Assembly: GCA_000721275.1 (NCBI GenBank)
Contig: JOFO01000002.1
Coordinates: 248,001-312,000 of the forward strand
Direction: 5' to 3'
Length of the DNA stretch: 64,000 nucleotides
From: Microtetraspora glauca
GTDB taxonomy: Bacteria; Actinomycetota; Actinomycetes; Streptomycetales; Streptomycetaceae
Made by a program: the position numbers and the translations under genes. The notes under the pieces are model-generated. The model worked only from the letters and a program-made list of their open reading frames with translations, did not search any database and was not told the origin of the DNA. Positions 17,982 to 26,538 of the stretch are shown here, one piece after another. Every line of letters begins with the position of its first letter. Position 1 is the first letter of the stretch.

Positions 17982-19628
17982 ATGGAGGACTCTACGTCCC
18001 TCGCCGCCTCGAACACGTCCCCCAAGGTCGTCTGGCCCACCCCTGCGGTCCCCGGCCAGGGCATCCCGTGGCACCGTCCGGACCGAGCGGACGGACGGTC
18101 CACCTCTCCGGGGACCGGCCACCGACCGGACCGTGCCGCTGGTCCGGTTGGTCCGGAACCGGACCAACCGGCTGCCGAAACCCGGACCGAAGTTCCGGTC
18201 AACTCGGACCAGGAACCCGGACCGACTGAGAACACGCAGCTCAACGGCCTATCGGACTGGACCGGGAACCCGGACCACGGCCCCGGTCCGGAAGCCGAGG
18301 ACCGGGCAGAGAGTTCCGGTCAGTCGGCCGAAGAACCCGGACCGACGGTCCCGGTGGACCACGGTGACCCGGGGACAGTCCCCGGACCGGGAACTGGGGA
18401 CCGCGAGCGCGCCGGCCTCACGGCAGACCGGGACCAGGACGGGACCGCCGTACTGGACGACCTGCGTGCCGCGATCGGCCGGTACGTCGTACTGCCGAGC
18501 GAGGAGGCACTGACCGCGGTCACCCTCTGGGTGGCGGCCTCCCACATCCAGCCCGCCCTCCAGCACGCACCACGCCTGGCGGTGGTGGGACCGACCAAGG
18601 GCTGTGGCAAGTCCCGCGTCCTGGACGTGCTCCACGAGACCGTGCACAAGCCGATGATGACGGTGAACACCTCACCGGCGGTGGTCTTCCGCGTCATCGG
18701 CGAGGACCCGCCGACGCTGCTGGTGGACGAGGCCGACACCATCTTCGGCCCCAAGGCCGGCGACAAGGAGGACCTGCGCGGCCTGCTGAACGCGGGGCAC
18801 CAGCGCAACCGGCCCGCCTGGCGAATCTCCGGCCCGGAGCACAAGGCGACGGCGTTTCCCACCTTCGCCATGGCGGCGCTCGCCGGGATCGGCGACCTGC
18901 CAGACACGATCATGGACCGGGCGGTCGTACTCCGCATGCAGAAGCGCAAGCCGGGTGAGCGCATAGCCCCGTTCCGCTCGCGGTATTCCGTCCCGGAACT
19001 GAACGCGCTGCGCGACCGTCTGACCGCCTGGCTGGCCTCGCTGCGGAGCACCGCAGAGGGCTTGGTTCCGCAGATGCCGGTCGAAGACCGTGCCGCCGAC
19101 ACGTGGGAACCGCTGGTGATCGTCGCCGACCTGGCCGGCGGGCACTGGCCCTCGCGGGCCCGTGCGGCCTGCCTGGCGATGACCAGGAACGAGGTGGTCC
19201 AGGACGAGCAGGCGACGCTGAAAACGCGGCTGCTGCGCGACATCTGCCGCGTGTTCGAGCAGCAGGGCGACACGGAGGCGCTGCGCAGCCACGACCTGCT
19301 CGCCGCCCTCCTCCAGGACGCGGAAGCACCATGGGCCGAGTACGGCACCAAGGGCCTGAACGCCTACCACCTGGCCAACCTGCTGCGCGACTTCGGTATC
19401 AGCCCGGCCAACCACCGCTTCGAGAACGGCCGACAGGCCAAGGCGTACGCCCGCAACCAGTTCCTCGACGCCTGGGCCCGCTACTGCCCCGACCCCACCC
19501 AGTCGGCCCCCGCAGCCGGCGAGTCCGTGGTCGCACGTCGAGCCCAGGGCAAGCCACCGACCCCTCCGCCCGGGACGCTGCCCATCGGCCCGCCCGGCGG
19601 GCCTGCCGGCCCCAGGCCCAAGCGCTGA
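17982..19628 (+). CDS. DUF3631 domain ATPase with disordered N-terminal region
   Basis: 548 residues. Residues 1-155 are low complexity (Gly, Pro, Asp, Glu, Thr) and probably disordered. An AAA-like NTPase follows with Walker A GPTKGCGKS (203-211) and Walker B LLVDEAD (246-252), then the C-terminal DUF3631 helical domain. In actinobacterial elements DUF3631 proteins occupy the place of replication initiators or helicases, so a role in element replication is inferred, not shown. The DNA coding for the disordered region is loaded with GGWCC sites. Confidence 0.88.
   Translation: MEDSTSLAASNTSPKVVWPTPAVPGQGIPWHRPDRADGRSTSPGTGHRPDRAAGPVGPEPDQPAAETRTEVPVNSDQEPGPTENTQLNGLSDWTGNPDHGPGPEAEDRAESSGQSAEEPGPTVPVDHGDPGTVPGPGTGDRERAGLTADRDQDGTAVLDDLRAAIGRYVVLPSEEALTAVTLWVAASHIQPALQHAPRLAVVGPTKGCGKSRVLDVLHETVHKPMMTVNTSPAVVFRVIGEDPPTLLVDEADTIFGPKAGDKEDLRGLLNAGHQRNRPAWRISGPEHKATAFPTFAMAALAGIGDLPDTIMDRAVVLRMQKRKPGERIAPFRSRYSVPELNALRDRLTAWLASLRSTAEGLVPQMPVEDRAADTWEPLVIVADLAGGHWPSRARAACLAMTRNEVVQDEQATLKTRLLRDICRVFEQQGDTEALRSHDLLAALLQDAEAPWAEYGTKGLNAYHLANLLRDFGISPANHRFENGRQAKAYARNQFLDAWARYCPDPTQSAPAAGESVVARRAQGKPPTPPPGTLPIGPPGGPAGPRPKR
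18080..18446. repeat. cluster of 21 GGWCC pentamers inside the DUF3631 gene
   Basis: By direct count, GGACC or GGTCC occurs 21 times in 367 bp (first at 18080, last at 18442), mostly as CGGACCG or CCGGTCC. About two would be expected at this base composition. The amino-acid repeats are weaker than the DNA repeats. It may be an iteron-like protein-binding region or an origin embedded in the gene. Confidence 0.75.
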
Positions 19629-19635
19629 CCCCAGC

Positions 19636-19736
19636 TCCGTATCAATCCGTCGCATCCGTCCCCGCGCAGGTCAGCGCGGGGACGGAGTTCCTCGCCGATA
19701 CGGATCACTCCGTACCTGCCACCGTCTCCGTACCTG
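19636..19736. other. candidate origin of transfer upstream of mobC-relaxase
   Basis: The 180-nt gap before mobC holds a perfect 13-bp hairpin (19655-19667 with 19674-19686). It is nested inside a second inverted repeat, TCCGTATC (19636-19643) and GATACGGA (19697-19704). Two direct copies of TCCGTACCTG follow (19709-19718 and 19727-19736). Nested inverted repeats next to relaxase genes are the usual form of oriT, but no nick site is known for this family. Confidence 0.5.
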
Positions 19737-19808
19737 TCCTGACCAGCTACGGGACGGATGCAACGGACGTGACGAAGCCCCACCCCACACGACCAACGGA
19801 GCACCACC

Positions 19809-20495
19809 ATGCCCGAACCGAGCACCGACAACGCCCCCGCCCGCCGCCGCAAGGGGTTCTTCGGCCTGACCCGCCGATCAGCAGCAAGCTGGAGCGAACG
19901 AGCCTCTAACAAGGCTTCGTCCGCGCTTGCCCCCGCCCCAGGGGTGGCGGAGGAGGAGGCCGAGCGCCAGGGGGCGCCCGAGCTGGAAGGGGTCATAGCC
20001 GACTCCGCCGCCCTCCGCCCCCAGGCACCGACCGACGTCCAACCGCCTGTCGAGCAGCCCTCCTGGCGGGACCTCGATGCCCCCGTCCTGCCCGCCCTGA
20101 TGAACCGCAAGCGCACCGTGGAGAAGCGCGACCAGGAGAAGACCATCCGCTTCACACGGACAGCGGTCGGCGTGATCAGCGCCGCCGCTCACCAGCGTGG
20201 TCAGAAGTTCGCCGGATTCGTCGGCGACGCCGCCCTCGCCGTCGCCTTCGGCAAGGCAGGACTGGTCGGCAGCCCGGAGGACGATCCCTTCCGCCCGCTG
20301 ATCGAGGCCGTCGAGGCACACACGGTCGCGCTGAACCGCATCGGCGGCAACCTCAACCAGATCACCGCAGCCATCCACCGAGGAACCGTGCCCGAGCGCG
20401 CCGAGGCGGTGCTAGCCCGAGTCGAGCAAGCAGCCGAGAGCAGCTATCGACTGATCGACCAGCTCCTGACGGAAGGCACCACGCATGGTTCCTGA
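19809..20495 (+). CDS. mobC: MobC-like relaxosome accessory protein
   Basis: 228 residues. The N-terminal 95 residues are basic then acidic and disordered. The conserved part is IRFTRTAVGVISAAAHQRGQ followed by the MobC signature NRIGGNLNQITAAIHRG near residue 180. MobC proteins bind oriT and help the relaxase open DNA. The gene overlaps the relaxase by 11 nt, showing translational coupling. Confidence 0.88.
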   Translation: MPEPSTDNAPARRRKGFFGLTRRSAASWSERASNKASSALAPAPGVAEEEAERQGAPELEGVIADSAALRPQAPTDVQPPVEQPSWRDLDAPVLPALMNRKRTVEKRDQEKTIRFTRTAVGVISAAAHQRGQKFAGFVGDAALAVAFGKAGLVGSPEDDPFRPLIEAVEAHTVALNRIGGNLNQITAAIHRGTVPERAEAVLARVEQAAESSYRLIDQLLTEGTTHGS

Positions 20496-22170
20496 CGTCT
20501 CCACCGGCTCCGACACCCGCGGACTGATCGCCTACCTCTTCGGCCCCGGCCGCCGCGACGAACACACCGACCCTCACATCGTCGCCGCCTGGGACATGGC
20601 CGGCGCCCCCGACCCGGGCCGTAACCCGACAGCCACCTACTCCCTGCTCGCCAAGCGCCTCGACACCCACGTCGACCTGCGCACCCGCGAACTGGGCGGC
20701 AAGAAACCGCCCCAGCACGTCTGGCACTGCCCCGTCCGCACCGCGCCCGGCGACCGCTACCTCACCGACACCGAGTGGGCCGAGGTCGCCCGCCGCATCG
20801 TTCACGCCACCGGCATCGCCCCCGAAGGCGACGAGAAGGCATGCCGGTGGATCGCGGTGCGCCACGCCGACGACCACATCCACATCATGGCCACCACCGT
20901 CCGCGCCGACGGACGCCGCCCGCGCACCCACCGCGACGGACAGCGGGCACAAGCCGAGTGCCGCAAGATCGAGGCCGAGTTCGGCCTGCGCCGCCTGAAG
21001 TCCGGCGATCTCACCGCGCCGCGCACCCCTACCGGCGCCGAACGCGCCAAGGCCGAGCGCCAGGGCCAGACGGTCACCGCACGGCACTGGCTGCGCGAGC
21101 AGGCGTACGCGGTCGCCGCCGCCGTACGAACCGAAGCCGACTACTTCACCGTGCTGCAGTCCCTCGGCATCAAGGTCAAGACACGACTCGGCCCCGAGAC
21201 CGGCGACGTGATCGGCTACAGCCTCGCCGCCCCCAACGACACCAACGCGGCCGGCGAACCCGTCTGGTACGGCGGCTCCAAACTCGCCCCCGACCTCTCC
21301 ATCAACCGCCTACGCGAACGCCTCCCCGACCAGGAGATGGCGGACCACCCCCGATATGTGGCGGACCCCGCCGCCCCATGGCGCCACACCACCACCGCAA
21401 TCCACACGGCACGCACCGTCCTCGACTCCGGCGACGATGCCGCCGCCCAGGGCCACCTCGCCGCCTTCGGCGACGCCCTGTACAACATCGCCAGCGCCAC
21501 GACCGGCCCACACCGAACAGAACTGCGGGCGGCGGCGATGGCGTTCAACCGCGCCCGCCGCTCCGCCACCCGCGCCGACCACCAGGCCGCCACCGCCCTG
21601 CGCAAGGCCGCCAAGGAACTCGCCTACGCCTCCAACGCGCCGGGCGGGCTCGCCATCGCCCTGCTCTTCGCCACCGTGCACCTGGCCCACGCCGCCGCCA
21701 AGTGGCACGAACAGCGCGGCCACGCACAGCAGGCCGCCGCGGCCGAGGAAGCCTTCCGCCACCTCCAGGCGGGCTACCAGCAGGCCGCCACACCCGTCCT
21801 GGCTGACCTGGCCCGCCGCGCACCACGCGACGCAACCGCCCGCCGCTTCGAGCAAGACGTGTGCGCAGCCCTCCCCGACCACGCCGACCGGATCCTCGCC
21901 GACCCCACTTGGACCGCCCTGACCACAACCCTCGCCCAAGCCGAAACCGCCGGCCACAACCCCCGACGGCTCCTGGTCGAGGTAGGCACACAGCGCGAAC
22001 TCGACATCGCCGAGCGCCCCGCCGAGGTCCTCAACTGGCGCATCACAGCTCAGCCGAACCGGCGGACACAAGCGGCTCGCATGAGGAACACGCGCACGAC
22101 CCCGCCTACACCACGGCCCACACCCACACCGATGAGCAAGCAGCCCACGGAGCGCGGTCGTCGTCGATAG
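20485..22170 (+). CDS. relaxase/mobilization nuclease
   Basis: 561 residues. The relaxase domain occupies about residues 1-200, with the metal-binding three-histidine motif HADDHIH (127-133). The family's catalytic Tyr is presumably in the N-terminal part (candidate Tyr17 in GLIAYLFGPG). The C-terminal part is Ala-rich and helical without recognisable domains. It should nick the element at oriT and pilot the strand through a conjugation channel supplied in trans, because no coupling ATPase is seen in the element. Confidence 0.92.
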   Translation: MVPDVSTGSDTRGLIAYLFGPGRRDEHTDPHIVAAWDMAGAPDPGRNPTATYSLLAKRLDTHVDLRTRELGGKKPPQHVWHCPVRTAPGDRYLTDTEWAEVARRIVHATGIAPEGDEKACRWIAVRHADDHIHIMATTVRADGRRPRTHRDGQRAQAECRKIEAEFGLRRLKSGDLTAPRTPTGAERAKAERQGQTVTARHWLREQAYAVAAAVRTEADYFTVLQSLGIKVKTRLGPETGDVIGYSLAAPNDTNAAGEPVWYGGSKLAPDLSINRLRERLPDQEMADHPRYVADPAAPWRHTTTAIHTARTVLDSGDDAAAQGHLAAFGDALYNIASATTGPHRTELRAAAMAFNRARRSATRADHQAATALRKAAKELAYASNAPGGLAIALLFATVHLAHAAAKWHEQRGHAQQAAAAEEAFRHLQAGYQQAATPVLADLARRAPRDATARRFEQDVCAALPDHADRILADPTWTALTTTLAQAETAGHNPRRLLVEVGTQRELDIAERPAEVLNWRITAQPNRRTQAARMRNTRTTPPTPRPTPTPMSKQPTERGRRR

Positions 22171-22181
22171 TGCGTCGGCTC

Positions 22182-23000
22182 TCAGCGACGGCAGACAAGG
22201 AGGCCGCCAAGGCAGGTGATCTCGTATGACCCGTGCCGGGCGATGTGGTCGGCCACCAACGTGCGGGCGCGGTCGATAGTCGCGTCGAAGGGCACGTCGT
22301 GCTGGTCCGCCCATGCACGGTACGAAGCCATGTGGGCAACCACGGGCTCGGGGTCGTGGACGGTGATGGTCCCCGGCAGTTCGACGACCTCCACGCGGCT
22401 GAACTCCTCGCCGAGGAAGGCCGGCGCCTTCTCCAGGGAGAAGCGAGCGCTGAGCGAGATACGAGCCGGGCCCCGGTCGATACCGAGGACATCGCCAGCG
22501 GCCCGCTGCCAGAGATCGTCGAGTTCGGCCTTGTCGCGGTCGCTGTTGGTGGAGGCGATCACTAGCCCGTCACCGGCCACGATCCTGGCCAGCTCCCTAA
22601 CCGCCTGGGGGATGTCGGGCACGTGGTAGAGCATGTGGAGCGCAAGGGCGGCGTCGACGCTGCCCGTCGCGAGCGGAAGCCTCGTGGCATCCGCCACGGC
22701 GACGGGGCCGGGGACGTCGGCGAGGATGCCGGGGGCGATGTCGAGGCCGAGCAAGAACAGGTCCCCACGGTCCTGACGGAGCCGCTGGATGAACTTGCCG
22801 TTGCCGCAGCCGATGTCGACGACGCGCCCGCGTACGTCGCCCAACTGCTCAGCGACGAGACCCGGCAAGTCGTACCGGGGCGTCTGCCACTGGTAGAGCG
22901 ACTGCCGGGCAGCAAGGTCCCGGTCTCCGTTGTAGGCGCTGTCCGCCAGGCGGGCCCGGTCGGTGACAGCGGCGTCGTGGGCGGCAGACAGGTCGGTCAC
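22182..23000 (-). CDS. class I SAM-dependent methyltransferase (element cargo)
   Basis: 272 residues with motif I VVDIGCGNGKFIQRL, the acidic residue in LGLDIAPGIL, and ALALHMLYHVPD. It belongs to the UbiE/Methyltransf_11-type small-molecule group. Its ATG overlaps the stop of the upstream TPR regulator by 4 nt, so the two form an operon. The substrate is unknown. The context suggests a shared task with the divergent tRNA-ligase-like/ASCH operon. Confidence 0.9.
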   Translation of the reverse strand: MTDLSAAHDAAVTDRARLADSAYNGDRDLAARQSLYQWQTPRYDLPGLVAEQLGDVRGRVVDIGCGNGKFIQRLRQDRGDLFLLGLDIAPGILADVPGPVAVADATRLPLATGSVDAALALHMLYHVPDIPQAVRELARIVAGDGLVIASTNSDRDKAELDDLWQRAAGDVLGIDRGPARISLSARFSLEKAPAFLGEEFSRVEVVELPGTITVHDPEPVVAHMASYRAWADQHDVPFDATIDRARTLVADHIARHGSYEITCLGGLLVCRR

Positions 23001-24334
23001 GTCGGCAACTCCGGAGGGTGGGCGGCGGGCAGGGACGCACGGACGACCGTGTGCTGGAGCCGGTCACGCAGGTGCACCGCCTGCGCGGCTCCACCGTACT
23101 GCGGCCCTTCCAGCTCCCGCCCGAGAACGGTGAGCCGGCGCACGATACTGGCCGACATGCGCTCCGGCGAGGACTGGAGCACGAAGCCGAGCATCTTCTC
23201 CGTGCCGTCCAGGTCGCCCAGGAGCAGGTGCCCGCTGGCGAGGTCGAGGTGCGCGGCGAACAGGTCGCCGACCGACTGGTCGTCTCCGTCCGCGCTGCGA
23301 TAGAGGCGGATCGCCGTCTCCGCGCTGACGATGGCCCGCTGGACATGCTCCTGCCCGCCCACGGCCAGAAGTGTCGTTCCGGCGTACGCGAACTGCTTGG
23401 CCGCGGGGAAGTCGAAGACTCCCAGTACCTCGTCCCGACCCGAGATCGCCTCACGAGATCGTTCGGCATCCGACAGTGCGGCGAGCGCTCCTGCCGAGTC
23501 GCCGACTATCGCGAGCGCCCGCGCTTCCAGGCTCGCCAGCCGTGCCCCGATGCTGCCGCCCTCCCTGTGCTGACGACCGGCCTGGGCGAGCTGGGCCGCC
23601 CGCTCGTACTGCCCGGTCCAATACGCGATGAGTGACTCCACGGCCCGCACCCAGGCCAGCATCCCCTCATGTCCGGCCGCCTCGGCACAGGCCCGTGCGG
23701 TACGGGCGTGGGTGGCAGCCGAGTCGTAGTCGCCGAGGTCCAGACAGACGTGGGCGGACAGGCCGCAGAGACGAGAGGCTGAGAGATAGAGGTCGGTGGT
23801 CTGCCGGGGGCGTTGCCGTCCGCGCAACAGCTCGAACACCCCGTCCCGTAACCGCTTGATCTCGACGTACTGCTCCATCAACGGGTGGCTGACGTAGGTC
23901 CGCGCGAGCCGACCGACGTCCGCCTCCAACTGCTCGACGACAAGCTCGTCGACGTTGCGCTGCGCGATGAACCGAGCGAACTCCGCCGACCGCACTGCGT
24001 CCTCCGACAGTGGAGCCCCACGGGCGCCAGAAGCCCGGGGCAACACCACGGGCAGCGCGATCTCGACCTCGTCAGCGCTGGTCTCGTTCCGCCTACCCCT
24101 GCTCACTGCCACAGCCTGGTCGAGCTGGGCGACATCGACGTTGAAGACCCGCGCCAGGTGCTTCCGGGTGTAAGGAACCGGAATCCGTGCCTCGCGCTCG
24201 TACCGCCCGATCTCCTTGCCGGTCTTCGCGGAGCGCCCCTCCAGGGCGTTGTACTCGTCGGCAACCCTCTGCTGGCTCCAGCCGCGCGCGGTACGCAGCC
24301 GGACGAGCAAGGCGCCGATCCCGGTGTCGCCCAT
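22997..24334 (-). CDS. XRE helix-turn-helix regulator with TPR-like C-terminal domain
   Basis: 445 residues from the ATG at 24334, preceded by GGGGGA. The N-terminal helix-turn-helix (LLVRLRTARGWSQQRVADEY and following) is joined to a long array of helical hairpins of TPR type (residues 170-430). This architecture is common in streptomycete signalling regulators. The frame stays open to 24445, but the extra residues only encode the 12-bp repeats of the divergent promoter. It probably controls its own operon and the divergent one. Confidence 0.88.
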   Translation of the reverse strand: MGDTGIGALLVRLRTARGWSQQRVADEYNALEGRSAKTGKEIGRYEREARIPVPYTRKHLARVFNVDVAQLDQAVAVSRGRRNETSADEVEIALPVVLPRASGARGAPLSEDAVRSAEFARFIAQRNVDELVVEQLEADVGRLARTYVSHPLMEQYVEIKRLRDGVFELLRGRQRPRQTTDLYLSASRLCGLSAHVCLDLGDYDSAATHARTARACAEAAGHEGMLAWVRAVESLIAYWTGQYERAAQLAQAGRQHREGGSIGARLASLEARALAIVGDSAGALAALSDAERSREAISGRDEVLGVFDFPAAKQFAYAGTTLLAVGGQEHVQRAIVSAETAIRLYRSADGDDQSVGDLFAAHLDLASGHLLLGDLDGTEKMLGFVLQSSPERMSASIVRRLTVLGRELEGPQYGGAAQAVHLRDRLQHTVVRASLPAAHPPELPT

Positions 24335-24360
24335 GCCGTCCCCCAGGAACACGTGACCTC

Positions 24361-24403
24361 TGGCCCCCATAGTGGCCCCGACTTTGGCCCCCGTGCTGGC
24401 TCC
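24361..24403. repeat. four TGGCCCC boxes at exact 12-bp period in a divergent promoter
   Basis: TGGCCCC starts at 24361, 24373 and 24385, and TGGCTCC starts at 24397. Each is exactly 12 bp after the last. They lie between the regulator start (24334) and the ATP-binding gene (24439). Regular spacing near one helical turn suggests cooperative binding of the TPR regulator. Confidence 0.65.
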
Positions 24404-24438
24404 CGACCCAAATGAGTTAAGTCGCTTTGCTGTTGACC

Positions 24439-24906
24439 ATGGCAAGCAGACTCACCAACGAGGCAACCGACGCCACACCGGATCTCCTTCCGGCCACGGG
24501 CCGGCACCGCACCATGCTCTTCCCCCGCCGCAGGACCACACCGCGTACCGCTCGCAACTTCGTCGTCGACACGCTGACCGAATGGGGCGAGACCAGCCGC
24601 CTCGCCGACATGAGGCTGTGCGCCTCGGAGCTCGTCACGAACGCCGTACTTCATGGAGCACCCGTGGGACGCCTCGTCCTCGTGCGTGTCGGCTCCCTTG
24701 ATGACCAACTGCGCATCGAGGTCCACGACGCCGGCGACGCCACCCCGATCCAGCGCGATCCCGGAGAGTCCGCCGTCGACGGCCGCGGCCTGCTGATCGT
24801 CTCGGCCACGGCGGACAGCTGGGGCGTGAAGGAGCGGACAGGCCCCGGAAAGTGCGTCTGGGCCGCCTTCAACCGCATCACCGAACCCCAGGGGGCCACC
24901 TCGTGA
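24439..24906 (+). CDS. GHKL-type ATP-binding protein (RsbW/HATPase_c_2-like)
   Basis: 155 residues. The N box is CASELVTNAVLHG and the G1 region is EVHDAGDATP, with a DGRGLLIVSA G2-like motif, as in anti-sigma kinases such as RsbW. Streptomyces encode many of these single-domain ATPases; partners are usually unknown. It is the first gene of a three-gene operon and overlaps the next gene as GTGA. Confidence 0.88.
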   Translation: MASRLTNEATDATPDLLPATGRHRTMLFPRRRTTPRTARNFVVDTLTEWGETSRLADMRLCASELVTNAVLHGAPVGRLVLVRVGSLDDQLRIEVHDAGDATPIQRDPGESAVDGRGLLIVSATADSWGVKERTGPGKCVWAAFNRITEPQGATS

Positions 24907-26018
24907 CCACGCACCCCGTCTCGCCGAACACCGTTCTCGCCAACGCCCTCCACCACGCCGAGGACGTCCTGACCCCGCGTATCCTCGCCAGCCCGCCCGA
25001 GCGCATCGTGTTGGTCGTCGGCACCCAGATCAACGGCGCCCCGCACATCGGCACCTCGCTCGTGCAGTCCCTGGCCTTCGCCATGGCCGCCCGACTGCGC
25101 GACCGCTTCGGCCTCCCCACCGAGGTCGTCTTCAGCGCCCTCGACAACGCCCCGTACGAGCTGGCGACCGACCCGGCCAGCGGACACCGCTACCAGCGCG
25201 CCTACGCCCAGGCCCTCGGCGAGCAAGCCCTGCTCGACCTCGTCACCGCCCTGTACCAACCGCTCTTCACCGCCCTGTCCAGGCGTCTGGGCATCCCGCA
25301 CCACATCGAGACGTACACCCAGCAACAGGCCGGCGAGCACTACCGCCGCACCTGGCTCCGGCTCCTCCCCCGCATCGACGCCGCCCGCTGGTGGCTCGCC
25401 CCCTCCACCGGCACCCCGCACCTCCGCGTCCCCTGCACGCACCCCGACTGCGGCTGGGCGGAGAAGCACGCCGAACGCACGCGGGCCCACCTCGCCGGCC
25501 CCGAGTCCGCGCGAGTCTCCGCCGTCTGCCTCCACCACGGCCCGTACGAGGCCACCATCACGCCCACCGCCGACGGCTACCTCGACCTGGCCACGCTCTA
25601 CCGCAACCTGGTGAAGGAACTCGCCCTGACCGGCCCCCAGGGCACCCTGCACGTCATGGTCAAGGGCGGCGACTGGGTCTTCGGCTCCCACCTCGTCGAC
25701 GAGGCCCTCCAGGCCGTGGGCCTCACCCGATCCCAGCTCCCGGCCCGCCTGTTCTGCCCGCAGATCGTGTCCGACACCGGCGCCAAGCTGTCGAAATCCC
25801 TCATACGAGAAGGCCGTGCCCCCTTGCCCGAGGGAGCCGCCCCTTGGATGCTCGACACCCGGCAGTGGCCCGGCACCGTCACCGAGTACGCCGACCAGCT
25901 GCTCGCCATGACCGAGATCCTGCTCTCCGACCCCCGCCACTTCTTCCGCTCGTACTCGGCCGCCGAAATCGGCCGCCTGATCACCGCACCGTCCCCCAGG
26001 AGCGTTCCCTCCCGATGA
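24903..26018 (+). CDS. class I tRNA-ligase-like protein lacking a tRNA-binding module
   Basis: 371 residues, the size of a catalytic core only. The HIGH-type motif is PHIGTS (47-52) and the KMSKS-type loop is KLSKS (295-299). A cysteine/histidine cluster (C178, C183, C209, H211/H212) may bind zinc. VKGGDWVFGSHLVDEAL recalls the class I lysyl-tRNA synthetase region. There is no anticodon-binding domain, as in MshC-like enzymes that ligate an amino acid to a small molecule. The reaction is unknown; an aminoacyl-adenylate step is inferred. Coupled to both neighbours. Confidence 0.85.
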   Translation: MTTHPVSPNTVLANALHHAEDVLTPRILASPPERIVLVVGTQINGAPHIGTSLVQSLAFAMAARLRDRFGLPTEVVFSALDNAPYELATDPASGHRYQRAYAQALGEQALLDLVTALYQPLFTALSRRLGIPHHIETYTQQQAGEHYRRTWLRLLPRIDAARWWLAPSTGTPHLRVPCTHPDCGWAEKHAERTRAHLAGPESARVSAVCLHHGPYEATITPTADGYLDLATLYRNLVKELALTGPQGTLHVMVKGGDWVFGSHLVDEALQAVGLTRSQLPARLFCPQIVSDTGAKLSKSLIREGRAPLPEGAAPWMLDTRQWPGTVTEYADQLLAMTEILLSDPRHFFRSYSAAEIGRLITAPSPRSVPSR

Positions 26019-26368
26019 CCGACCGCACCGCCCGCGTCCGCGAGCTCAACCTCTACCGCCAGTACTTCGAGCTCGTCTCCGCGGGCACCAAGACCATCGA
26101 GGTGCGGGTCAAGTACCCGCACCTCGCCGACCTCGCCGCCGGCGACACCATCCGCTTCCGCATCAAGGACACCGACGAGACCTGCGACGTCGAAGTCCTC
26201 CGCGTCACCGAGTACCCCGACTTCGAGACCCTCCTCGACGGCGAGGGCCCGTCCAATGTCAACCCGACCGCCACCCGCGACCAGCAACTGGCCAATATCC
26301 GCACCATCTACGGCCCTGAGAAGGAAGCCCTCGGAGCCCTCGCCATCGAGATGAAGCGCATGGCCTGA
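26015..26368 (+). CDS. ASCH domain protein
   Basis: 117 residues covering a single ASCH (ASC-1 homology) domain: ELNLYRQYFELVSAGTKTIE, VKYPHLADLAAGDTIRF and VLRVTEYPDFETLL. ASCH domains have a PUA-like fold linked to RNA binding, and some hydrolyse N4-acetylcytidine. The ATGA overlap couples it to the tRNA-ligase-like gene, which suggests joint action on a nucleoside or RNA substrate. That role is inferred. Confidence 0.88.
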   Translation: MTDRTARVRELNLYRQYFELVSAGTKTIEVRVKYPHLADLAAGDTIRFRIKDTDETCDVEVLRVTEYPDFETLLDGEGPSNVNPTATRDQQLANIRTIYGPEKEALGALAIEMKRMA

Positions 26369-26482
26369 CCGATTCCCGCTCTGAAAGGATTCGGATACTC
26401 GGCGCCATCCTCAACTGGAACAGCGACGCCAACGAAGCCGCCTCGGTGCCATCACGCAGGAGAGGGATGTGGTGACCTCGAA

Positions 26483-26520
26483 CAGCAGAGAACCCCGGCG
26501 GTTGGGCCGGGGTTCTGCTG
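26483..26520. terminator. bidirectional terminator between ASCH gene and sulP
   Basis: Left arm 26483-26498 pairs with right arm 26507-26520, giving a 14-bp stem with a 2-nt bulge between two convergent genes. Confidence 0.75.
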
Positions 26521-26538
26521 AGTGGGTCACGAGGCTGG

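Noticed and set aside
24335..24445. N-terminal extension of the TPR regulator to ATG 24445
   Set aside because: The extra 37 residues mainly encode the 12-bp promoter repeats as GAxx units. ATG 24334 has a better ribosome site and the helix-turn-helix starts right after it.
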